A model generated the notes under the pieces. That model was given only the letters and a program-made list of their open reading frames with translations. It was not told the DNA's origin and did not search any database. From Psychrobacillus sp032154225 (GTDB lineage Bacteria > Bacillota > Bacilli > Bacillales_A > Planococcaceae): 64,000 nt of DNA. The stretch lies in contig NZ_JALDYF010000001.1 of the NCBI RefSeq assembly GCF_032154225.1, positions 558,001 through 622,000 on the forward strand, in the 5' to 3' direction. Shown in pieces: positions 46,101 to 53,335 of this stretch (position 1 is its first letter; each line of letters starts with the position of its first letter). A program made the translations under genes and the position numbers.

Positions 46101-46302
46101 GTTCAATATAAACTTTATCTGCTATTTCAGTATCCGTCATAATAGTGGCAGGGTTTGAGTTAACAAGGATTACACGATAGCCTTCTTCTCTTAATGAAAT
46201 ACATGCTTGTGTACCAGCGTAATCAAACTCTGCTGCTTGTCCAATGACAATTGGCCCAGAACCGATTACTAATATTGTTTGTATGTCTTTACGTTTAGGC
46301 AT
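43102..46302 (-). CDS. carB: Carbamoyl-phosphate synthase large chain
   Basis: Makes carbamoyl phosphate from bicarbonate, ammonia and two ATP. 1066 residues from MPKRKDIQTILVIGSGP, whose ATG follows AAAGGAG and overlaps the carA stop by eight bases. Two homologous ATP-grasp halves each open with a GSGPIxIGQ motif (near the start and around residue 555), and the C-terminal MGS-like allosteric domain contains IATAGTAEAI. It sits inside the pyr operon, so it is the pyrimidine-regulated copy. Confidence 0.96.
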   Translation of the reverse strand: MPKRKDIQTILVIGSGPIVIGQAAEFDYAGTQACISLREEGYRVILVNSNPATIMTDTEIADKVYIEPLTLPFVSKIIRKERPDAILPTLGGQTGLNMAISLDESGILDELGIEILGTKLEAIHKAEDRDLFRTLMNELGEPVPESDIIHNLDEAKAFVARIGYPVIVRPAFTLGGTGGGICHNDADLQEIVTSGLKYSPVTQCLLEKSIAGFKEIEYEVMRDSADNAIVVCNMENVDAVGIHTGDSIVVAPTQTLSDRENQMLRNVSLKIIRALKIEGGCNVQLALDPHSFNYYIIEVNPRVSRSSALASKATGYPIAKLAAKIAVGLTLDEMMNPVTEKTYACFEPALDYIVAKIPRWPFDKFESAKRNLGTQMKATGEVMSLGRTFEEAILKSVRSLETGHFHIEMKNSETITDEWMEKRIRRAGDERLFFIGEALRRGVSVETLNEWSQIDVFFLNKLQNIVKYEEVIQANPFDTEVLYKAKRMGFADKTIAKYWNVKEIDVYNFKKENDIVPVYKMVDTCAGEFESETPYFYGTYEEENESIRTDKESVIVLGSGPIRIGQGVEFDYATVHSVWAIKEAGYEAIIINNNPETVSTDFSISDKLYFEPLTVEDVMHIVDLEQPKGVVVQFGGQTAINLAEALEERGVKILGTTLEDIDRAENRNKFEAALHEIEIPQPLGKTAVSVEEAVVIANEIGYPVLVRPSYVLGGRAMQIVYNEEEITHYMEHAVEASPEKPVLIDRYLTGTEIEVDAICDGENVLIPGIMEHIERAGVHSGDSIAVYPPQKLSQQHVDTLVDYTTRLAKGLKIVGLMNIQYVISKDEVYVIEVNPRSSRTVPFLSKITSIPMANIATKAILGQSIVEQGYTPGLAPNRPGVYVKVPVFSFAKLRRVDITLGPEMKSTGEVMGKDITLEKALYKGLVAAGMEIKDHGSVLMTISDKDKEEGTEIAKRFNAIGFRIIATAGTAEAIQQAGIPVDVVDKIGGSEGTTILDVIQKGDAQFIINTLTKGMKPERDGFRIRREAVENGIPCLTSLDTAEAMLRVIESMTFSTETMKHEEVRA

Positions 46303-47395
46303 GTGAACTCTCCTTTTTGCTTTCAGCATTCATTAATTCGATAAATTGATCAAATAGGTGAACAGAATCCTCTGGACCTGATGACCCTTCTGGATGGAAC
46401 TGAACCGAAAATACTGGGAACTTTTTATGTTTTACGCCTTCGATTGTGCCATCATTTAAAGCGATATGTGTAATTTCTAAATCTGTGTTAGCTAGTGAAT
46501 CAGCATCAATTGCATAACCATGGTTTTGAGAAGTTAACTCTGTTCTTCCAGTCGTTAAATCTTTTACTGGATGATTTCCACCACGATGTCCAAATTTCAA
46601 TTTGAACGATGTTGCACCACTTGCAAGTGAAATTAGTTGATGTCCAAGACATACTCCGAATGTCGGCACTTGACCAATAATTTCTTTAACCATTTCAACT
46701 GCTTCTGGAATATCTGTTGGATCTCCAGGTCCGTTTGATAGCATTACTCCGTCTGGGAACATTCCTAAAATCTCTTTTGCAGGAGTATTGTAAGGTACGA
46801 CAATAATGTCGCAATCACGTTTGTTTAGTTCTCTTAAAATACCGTGCTTCATTCCGAAATCTACTAGTACCACTCTTTTTCCACGACCTGGGCTTGGATA
46901 AGGACGAGTAGTCGAAACTTGCTCTACTTCATTACGTGGAATTTCCGTATTTTTTAACTCTGCCACGATTTTTTCAACGTCTACTTCTTCACCAGCATTT
47001 GTTAATTTCCCTTTTAAAGAACCGTATTCTCGGATAATACGTGTTAACTTTCTCGTATCAATTCCTTCAATACCAGGAACTTTTTTAGCTTCTAAAAATT
47101 CGCTTAATGTACCATTGCTTCTGAAGTTAGATGGTTGTTCCGCAAGCTCTCTTATAACTACTCCCGAAAGAGCTAGATCAATCGATTCAAAATCATCTGC
47201 GTTAATACCATAATTTCCAACCATCGGATACGTAAACGTTAAAATTTGACCACAGTTCGAAGGATCTGAAATAGATTCCTGATAGCCTGTCATTCCGGTC
47301 GTAAAGATAACCTCACCAATTGTTCCTTCTTCACTTCCGAATGCATTTCCTTTAAACACAGTACCATCTTCTAATATTAAATATCTCATTTTCAT
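46295..47395 (-). CDS. carA: Carbamoyl-phosphate synthase small chain
   Basis: Glutamine amidotransferase that feeds ammonia to CarB. 366 residues from MKMRYLILEDG, with the ATG overlapping the pyrC stop as ATGA after GGAGGAGA. The class I GATase triad is visible: nucleophile Cys in FGVCLGHQL, and His-Glu in FHPEGSSGPED. Inframe codons further upstream are ignored because of the coupling. Confidence 0.96.
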   Translation of the reverse strand: MKMRYLILEDGTVFKGNAFGSEEGTIGEVIFTTGMTGYQESISDPSNCGQILTFTYPMVGNYGINADDFESIDLALSGVVIRELAEQPSNFRSNGTLSEFLEAKKVPGIEGIDTRKLTRIIREYGSLKGKLTNAGEEVDVEKIVAELKNTEIPRNEVEQVSTTRPYPSPGRGKRVVLVDFGMKHGILRELNKRDCDIIVVPYNTPAKEILGMFPDGVMLSNGPGDPTDIPEAVEMVKEIIGQVPTFGVCLGHQLISLASGATSFKLKFGHRGGNHPVKDLTTGRTELTSQNHGYAIDADSLANTDLEITHIALNDGTIEGVKHKKFPVFSVQFHPEGSSGPEDSVHLFDQFIELMNAESKKESSHA

Positions 47396-48672
47396 GCTTT
47401 CTCCTCCTGCCAAACGATTTCTCCGTTATATATAGTGACTTGTGGCCAACCAGTACATACCCACCCGTTGAATGGTGTATTTTGACCTTTTGATAAAAAT
47501 GCTTCTTTATCAATTGCTTGTTCTTTTTCTAAGTCAATCAGTACTAAATCAGCTGGTGCACCTTCTTCTAACTTTCCAAACTCAAATCCGAATACATCCG
47601 CTGGTTTATTCGTTAAATAATCTAATAGTTGTTTTAATGTCCACACACCATTTTTTACAAAATGTGTGTACAGTAAAGGAAATGCTGTTTCTAATCCGAC
47701 AATTCCGAAAGGTGCTGATTCAAAACCATTTGCCTTTTCTTCCTCTGTATGCGGGGCATGGTCAGTTGCAACAAAATCTAATGTGCCGTCAAACAATCCT
47801 TCACGAAGCGCCAGCATATCGTCTTTTCCTCTTAACGGAGGATTCATCTTCCAATTTGCATCATTCGATGGAATATCGTCTTCACATAGCAATAAATGAT
47901 GTGGACTTACTTCTGCCGTTACATGCACTCCTGCTTTTTTTGCGTCTCGAATCACTCGCACAGACTCTTTCGTGCTCACGTGGCATACATGATAATGAGC
48001 ACCTGCTGCTTCTGCAAGTAAAATATCGCGTGCAATATGTACTGATTCTGAAACTGAAGTGATTCCTTTTAATCCTAGCTCTTTGTTTCTATTTCCTTTA
48101 TGCATAACTCCGCCGTAAAGAAGAGTATTATCTTCACAATGCGCAACAACTGGAATATTCCATTTTGCGGCATCGATCATTGCCTCTAACATTGTTCCAG
48201 CTGCTTGTACACCAACGCCGTCATCCGTTAAAGCAAATGCACCAAGATTTTTTAATGCTTCGATATCTGTTCTTTCTTTACCCGCTTGACGAATCGTAAT
48301 AGATGCATATGGTAAGACACGAACAAGTGCATTTTTTTCAACTAAATCTAATACATGGGAGAAGTTTTCTGCCGTATCTGGAACTGGTCTCGTATTAGGC
48401 ATTGCACAAATTGTCGTGTAGCCACCTTTTGCAGCAGCTTTTGTTCCTGTTTCAATCGTTTCTTTATGTTCACCACCCGGTTCGCGTAAGTGTACATGTA
48501 CATCGATGAAACCAGCTGAAACTAACATTCCTTTACCATCAATTACTTGTGCATTTTTAGCTGTTGCTTTTGCGCCGATTTTTGCAATTTTGCCATCTTG
48601 AATGACGATAGAAGTCTTTTCTAAAGCTCCATCTTTATTTACCATTTGAACGTTTTGAATAATTTTTGTCAT
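47392..48672 (-). CDS. pyrC: Dihydroorotase
   Basis: Cyclises carbamoyl-aspartate to dihydroorotate. 426 residues, the class I amidohydrolase type. Zinc ligands are in DVHVHLREPG near residue 60, further histidines in VVAHCED and CHVSTKES, and the catalytic Asp in ATDHAPHT. The start lies one base after the pyrB stop. Confidence 0.97.
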   Translation of the reverse strand: MTKIIQNVQMVNKDGALEKTSIVIQDGKIAKIGAKATAKNAQVIDGKGMLVSAGFIDVHVHLREPGGEHKETIETGTKAAAKGGYTTICAMPNTRPVPDTAENFSHVLDLVEKNALVRVLPYASITIRQAGKERTDIEALKNLGAFALTDDGVGVQAAGTMLEAMIDAAKWNIPVVAHCEDNTLLYGGVMHKGNRNKELGLKGITSVSESVHIARDILLAEAAGAHYHVCHVSTKESVRVIRDAKKAGVHVTAEVSPHHLLLCEDDIPSNDANWKMNPPLRGKDDMLALREGLFDGTLDFVATDHAPHTEEEKANGFESAPFGIVGLETAFPLLYTHFVKNGVWTLKQLLDYLTNKPADVFGFEFGKLEEGAPADLVLIDLEKEQAIDKEAFLSKGQNTPFNGWVCTGWPQVTIYNGEIVWQEEKA

Positions 48673-48673
48673 G

Positions 48674-49552
48674 TTATTCTCTCCCTTTCAAAATCATCTC
48701 AATGACTGCCATGCGAATAAAAACACCATTTTCCATTTGTTTAAAAATGCGAGAACGATCACACTCTATTAGCTCACTTGCTATTTCTACATCTCTATTG
48801 AATGGTGCTGGATGCATAATAATAGAACTTTCTTTCATGCGTTTTTCTCTTTCTATTGTTAAACCAAAAGCCTCGTGATACCCCTCTTTTGAAAAAGAAG
48901 TTGCACCATCATGCCTTTCGTGTTGAACCCTTAACATCATAATAACATCGCTCGATGCAATAACTTCATCAAAATCATTTACTGCTTCAAATTCTCCTTG
49001 CCATTCAGGAGGACATACGAAACGTACTTTTGCTCCGAGTCTTGTAAGAGCATCCGCATTCGATCTTGCTACTCTACTATGCGAAATATCCCCCACGATG
49101 CTTACTACTTTATCCTTAAGTGTTCCAAACTCTTGCCAAATTGTATAAATATCTAGAAGGCTTTGTGTTGGATGATTTCCTGTTCCATCACCACCATTAA
49201 TAATGGCTGGCTTCACTTTTCCAACAAGTGATTCAAAGTAATTATTTTCTTCATGTCTTATAACTAATGCATCTATGCCAATTGCTTCTAGCACTTTCAC
49301 TGTATCGTAAAGCGTTTCACCTTTTAACGTACTAGAAAAACCTGCTTCAAAAGGAAGTACATCCATGTCTAATTTTCTCTCTGCCATTTCAAAACTCATT
49401 TTTGTACGAGTACTTGGCTCAAAAAAAAGATTCGCCATTGTGTAATGATTTTTCAGCGTAGATTTCGCACCTTCGCGAAATGCTTGTGCCTGTTCTAAAA
49501 TAGCCCTTATTTGTTCTACAGACAAATCTTTCATAGATACTAAATTTTTCAT
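48674..49552 (-). CDS. pyrB: Aspartate carbamoyltransferase
   Basis: Joins carbamoyl phosphate and aspartate, the committed step. 292 residues with STRT (47-50) binding carbamoyl phosphate, GNHPTQSLLD, and the aspartate loop region HPAPFNRDVEI. AAGGAGATG precedes the start. No regulatory PyrI partner, as is normal in Bacillales; control is by PyrR attenuation in the leader just upstream. Confidence 0.97.
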   Translation of the reverse strand: MKNLVSMKDLSVEQIRAILEQAQAFREGAKSTLKNHYTMANLFFEPSTRTKMSFEMAERKLDMDVLPFEAGFSSTLKGETLYDTVKVLEAIGIDALVIRHEENNYFESLVGKVKPAIINGGDGTGNHPTQSLLDIYTIWQEFGTLKDKVVSIVGDISHSRVARSNADALTRLGAKVRFVCPPEWQGEFEAVNDFDEVIASSDVIMMLRVQHERHDGATSFSKEGYHEAFGLTIEREKRMKESSIIMHPAPFNRDVEIASELIECDRSRIFKQMENGVFIRMAVIEMILKGRE

Positions 49553-49574
49553 GCTTGCATCTCCTTCTTTATAG

Positions 49575-49700
49575 AAAAAACCTTCTCGAAAAGTCTCGAG
49601 AAGGTTCGTTTAAGAACAGACTAGCAAAGGAATTCTATTTACATAGCTCCTACTAATCTAACCGAACCTTTCGCTGACTCACTGGACAACTAGTTAAAAG
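49575..49700 (-). promoter_or_regulatory. PyrR attenuator between pyrP and pyrB
   Basis: On the minus strand GTCCAGTGAGTC (49676-49687) matches the PyrR-binding loop. It is followed by an antiterminator region and then a terminator with perfect 11-bp arms (49579-49589, 49596-49606) and a T-run. UMP-bound PyrR would favour termination before pyrB. Confidence 0.85.
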
Positions 49701-49705
49701 GTTAT

Positions 49706-51007
49706 TTATTCAATTGTTTTTGTTGCTGGAACTTCCGCTTCTTTTCTACCTGGTAAAACTAAGTTCAAAACAACTCCAATGATTGCAGCTAGAGCCATTC
49801 CTTCAATACTAAGTGATTCGGAGACGATGAATTTCGCTCCGCCAATTCCAATTACTAAAATAACTGAGGCAATTACTAGGTTACGGCTGTTACCAAAGTC
49901 TACATTTGCTTCTACAAGCATACGTAAACCGCTAGCTGCGATAATCCCGAATAAAAGGATTGATACCCCTCCTAAAACTGCTGTTGGGATAGTAGAGATG
50001 ATTGCCATCGCTTTCCCAAAGAATGAAAGTAAGATTGCAACTACTGCTGCGCCCATAATAACGTACACACTGTATACTCGAGTGATTGCTAACACTCCTA
50101 TATTTTCACCATATGTCGTTTTAGGAGGTCCACCGATTAGTGCACTCGCAAATGTTCCTAAACCATCCCCAAGTAATGATCTATGTAAACCTGGTTCTTT
50201 AATATAATCGCGATCAACAACTTTCCCTAAAACAAGCTGATGACCAATATGTTCTGAAATGGTTACGATAACGATTGGAACCATTATTAGAAGAATTCTG
50301 AATGTCACATCAAACTCATAATGTACACCTGGTATTAAGAAGTCTGGTAAAGCGAACATTTTTGCTTCTTTAACAGGGGTGAAATTAATAATGCCAATAA
50401 TTGCTGAGTAAATATACCCTACAACAAGTCCGATTAATATCGGCATTGTACTTAAAATATTTTTAAAATAAATCGTACAGAAAATTGCTGTAAACAATGT
50501 TACTAGAGCTGCTGAAAAATGTAAGAAGCTATATTCTTTTAAGCCTGTATCGCCTACTGGAATATTCATCGCCATATCCACTGCTACTCCTGAAAGACCT
50601 AAACCGATAACCATAATTACAGGTCCTACAACGATTGCAGGCAATAGCTTCATAATCCACTTATGACCGCTCTTCCAAATGACAAGTGAAACAATTCCGT
50701 AAACTAGTCCGACGAACATTGCTCCAATCATCGCATTTCCTGGATCTGTCCCTCCATTCGTTGCGATAATTATCGGTGCTATAAATGCGAACGATGAGCC
50801 TAAGTAAGCTGGTACTTGGAATTTAGTTATGAATAAGAAAATAATTGTTGCAATACCACTAGTAAGTAATGCAATAGCAGGGCTTAGTCCAACTAGTTGC
50901 GGTACTAAAATCGTAGAACCGAACATTGCGAACATATGCTGGAAGCTTAATGTGATGAGCTGTCCAGTTGAAGGTTTTTCATTTACATCTAATATTGCTT
51001 GCGACAT
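49706..51007 (-). CDS. pyrP: Uracil permease
   Basis: Proton-coupled uracil importer of the NCS2/UraA family. 433 residues with about 12-14 hydrophobic segments, the SSFAFIAPI stretch in TM3 and GGPPKTTYGENIGVLAITRVYS in the TM10 substrate region. 30 bp separate it from pyrR, leaving no room for an attenuator. Confidence 0.95.
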   Translation of the reverse strand: MSQAILDVNEKPSTGQLITLSFQHMFAMFGSTILVPQLVGLSPAIALLTSGIATIIFLFITKFQVPAYLGSSFAFIAPIIIATNGGTDPGNAMIGAMFVGLVYGIVSLVIWKSGHKWIMKLLPAIVVGPVIMVIGLGLSGVAVDMAMNIPVGDTGLKEYSFLHFSAALVTLFTAIFCTIYFKNILSTMPILIGLVVGYIYSAIIGIINFTPVKEAKMFALPDFLIPGVHYEFDVTFRILLIMVPIVIVTISEHIGHQLVLGKVVDRDYIKEPGLHRSLLGDGLGTFASALIGGPPKTTYGENIGVLAITRVYSVYVIMGAAVVAILLSFFGKAMAIISTIPTAVLGGVSILLFGIIAASGLRMLVEANVDFGNSRNLVIASVILVIGIGGAKFIVSESLSIEGMALAAIIGVVLNLVLPGRKEAEVPATKTIE

Positions 51008-51037
51008 GAACGTTCCCTACCTTTTCCTGAGATTTAA

Positions 51038-51577
51038 TTATTCAAAAATTGTTACGGTATCTACATCATCTGTTTCTATTACTTTTACGACGATCCTTTC
51101 GCTGCTCGATGTCGGAATGTTTTTCCCAACGTAATCTGCTCTAATCGGTAACTCTCTGTGGCCACGATCTACTAACACAGCTAGTTGAATTTGTGCTGGC
51201 CTGCCTAAGTCCATTACTGCATCCATTGCAGCTCGAACTGTTCTTCCCGTATAAAGCACATCATCTACTAAAATAACTTTCTTATCCGTTACATCATGTG
51301 TTATGTCGACTTGTTGAACTAGTGCCTCATTTGAATCATTTTTTAACGATAAATCATCTCTGTATAACGTAATGTCTAGCTCTCCGGTTTTAATCGCTTT
51401 GCCTTCGATGCTTTCGATTCTATCCGCTAGCCTTTTCGCTAAAAATGCACCTCTAGTTTTAATGCCAACTAAAATGCACTCTTCGATTCCTTTGTTTCGT
51501 TCAATAATTTCATGTGCAATACGTGTAAGCGCTCTGTTAATAGCTTGTTCATCTAATATGCTTGCTTTTTCCGCCAT
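51038..51577 (-). CDS. pyrR: PyrR: pyr mRNA attenuation regulator / uracil phosphoribosyltransferase
   Basis: Binds pyr leader RNA when UMP is high and also has weak UPRTase activity. 179 residues with the PRPP motif VILVDDVLYTGRTVRAAMDAV and the basic RNA-binding face. GAAGGAGG precedes the ATG. First gene of the operon, downstream of its own attenuator. Confidence 0.97.
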   Translation of the reverse strand: MAEKASILDEQAINRALTRIAHEIIERNKGIEECILVGIKTRGAFLAKRLADRIESIEGKAIKTGELDITLYRDDLSLKNDSNEALVQQVDITHDVTDKKVILVDDVLYTGRTVRAAMDAVMDLGRPAQIQLAVLVDRGHRELPIRADYVGKNIPTSSSERIVVKVIETDDVDTVTIFE

Positions 51578-51610
51578 CTTTATCCTCCTTCTTATTATTG
51601 CTGAGAAAAT

Positions 51611-51745
51611 AAAAAACCTCTTGAGCTGAGAAGCCCAAGAGGTGTATATGCGTAAGAAAATAGGGTGAGCTCATAAGATTAAGTCCGCAGACTTATGATG
51701 AGTCACTTTCACATGTACCTTCTCAGCCTCTCTGGACTGTTATTA
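51611..51745 (-). promoter_or_regulatory. PyrR attenuator in the pyr operon leader
   Basis: The minus strand has AGTCCAGAGAGGCT (51725-51738), a perfect PyrR-binding loop. A long antiterminator region follows, then a terminator (51616-51623 with 51636-51643) and six Ts just before pyrR. Confidence 0.9.
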
Positions 51746-51791
51746 AAGGTGAAACTTATTTAGTTGTTTTCATTTCTTCAATCAGTATACT

Positions 51792-52721
51792 TCATTCATC
51801 TTCTTTTTTCAATGATTGATTTCTCAAATCTTCTATTAAATTTGTGAAATCATCTGGTAGTGGATGTGAAAACTCTAAATACTCTCCAGTTTTAGGTTGG
51901 ATAAAACCTAGTACTCCCGCATGAAGCACTTGTCCATCGAAGCTAATTGTTTTCTTCGGACCATATTTTGGATCACCAGCTAGAGGATAACCAATATACT
52001 TCATATGCACACGAATTTGATGCGTTCTACCAGTTTCTAATTGACATTCTACTAATGTAAACTTATCAAAACGCTCAAGCACTCGGAAATGTGTTACTGC
52101 GTGTTTCCCATTATCGACTACCGCCATACTTTGACGATCTTTTTTATCACGAGCAATTGGCGCATCAATTGTTCCTTTGTCATGTGGAATACGCCCATGA
52201 ACAAGGGCAATGTATTTACGAGTGACTGTTTTCTTTACTAATTGATCTACTAATGATTCATGCGCTACATCATTTTTCGCAACCATCAAAAGACCAGTCG
52301 TATCTTTGTCAATTCGATGTACAATACCAGGACGCATAACACCATTAATACCAGAAAGATCTTTAATTTGATACATTAAACCGTTCACTAATGTTCCACT
52401 ACCATGTCCAGGTGCAGGATGAACAACCATTCCACTCGGTTTAAATACAACTACAGTATCTTCATCTTCGTGTACTATTTCTAAGTTTAAGTTTTCTGCA
52501 ACGATATCAAGCGGAACTGCTTCAGGAGGAGCTACAATAATAACATCCCCGTCTTTTACTTTATAATTCGATTTAGCAGGCTCGTTATTAACTAGCACAT
52601 GTCCATCTTTTATAAAGCTTTGGATTTGTGAGCGAGACCAGTCTGTATCATGGGCTGCTAGTGCTTTGTCGATTCTTTCTTTTGCTTGTTCTTTATTAAT
52701 TGTAAATGTAAAATTTTCCAT
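51792..52721 (-). CDS. RluD-family 23S rRNA pseudouridine synthase
   Basis: 309 residues: an N-terminal S4 RNA-binding domain (about 12-70), then the RluA-type catalytic domain with HRIDKDTTGLL, where Asp138 is the catalytic aspartate (the common form is HRLDxxTSG). Corresponds in position to B. subtilis ylyB. Its ATG shares a base with the lspA stop (TAATG), so it is co-translated with lspA. Confidence 0.92.
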   Translation of the reverse strand: MENFTFTINKEQAKERIDKALAAHDTDWSRSQIQSFIKDGHVLVNNEPAKSNYKVKDGDVIIVAPPEAVPLDIVAENLNLEIVHEDEDTVVVFKPSGMVVHPAPGHGSGTLVNGLMYQIKDLSGINGVMRPGIVHRIDKDTTGLLMVAKNDVAHESLVDQLVKKTVTRKYIALVHGRIPHDKGTIDAPIARDKKDRQSMAVVDNGKHAVTHFRVLERFDKFTLVECQLETGRTHQIRVHMKYIGYPLAGDPKYGPKKTISFDGQVLHAGVLGFIQPKTGEYLEFSHPLPDDFTNLIEDLRNQSLKKEDE

Positions 52722-53197
52722 TACTTCACCTTTTTCTTTTCTGCTCGTTCTTCTTTTAGGATGAATAAGATAGTTATCACAACACCTATAGTTAATGCAG
52801 CATCTGCAATATTAAAAATTGGGAAATCATAATTAATAATTGGTATTAACACGTCTGCAAAGTCTACTACTTCCTTTTTTACAAGTCGATCGATAAAGTT
52901 TCCTATCGCTCCACCTAATAGCAACATTAATCCAATTTGAAACATTGGTTTGCCTTTTGCTTCTTTATGAAAATAATAAATAATCCCTATAATTACGATA
53001 ATCGTTATGATCGTGAAAAAACCCATTTTCCCCTGTAACATTCCCCACGCCGCTCCACGATTACGATGTGAATACAGTGCAAGATAAGGATCTAAAATGA
53101 TAATTCGTTCACCAAGCGTCATATTTTTAACGACAAGCCATTTTGTCCATTGATCAAGCGCAACAACAAATGCTGCTAGTCCATAAAATTTCCACAT
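52721..53197 (-). CDS. lspA: Lipoprotein signal peptidase II
   Basis: Aspartic protease that removes lipoprotein signal peptides after lipidation. 158 residues from MWKFYGLAAFVVALDQ after CGGAGGAAC. Four membrane helices. The catalytic aspartates are Asp103 (GGAIGNFIDRL) and Asp132 (FNIADAAL). It follows ileS; the dksA-like ylyA found at this point in B. subtilis is absent. Confidence 0.96.
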   Translation of the reverse strand: MWKFYGLAAFVVALDQWTKWLVVKNMTLGERIIILDPYLALYSHRNRGAAWGMLQGKMGFFTIITIIVIIGIIYYFHKEAKGKPMFQIGLMLLLGGAIGNFIDRLVKKEVVDFADVLIPIINYDFPIFNIADAALTIGVVITILFILKEERAEKKKVK

Positions 53198-53300
53198 ATC
53201 AGTTCCTCCGATATAAAAGAATCTACAATAGTTTACCATACATTACGCCTATTCGTAAAAAAGCATACTTTTCACAGAATAAATTCATCACTCATAGAAA

Positions 53301-53329
53301 AAATGTGGTCCTTCTATCGGACCACATTT
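53301..53329 (-). terminator. Terminator after ileS
   Basis: Perfect 11-bp arms (53301-53311, 53319-53329) then TTTTTC on the minus strand. Confidence 0.9.
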
Positions 53330-53335
53330 CATTTT

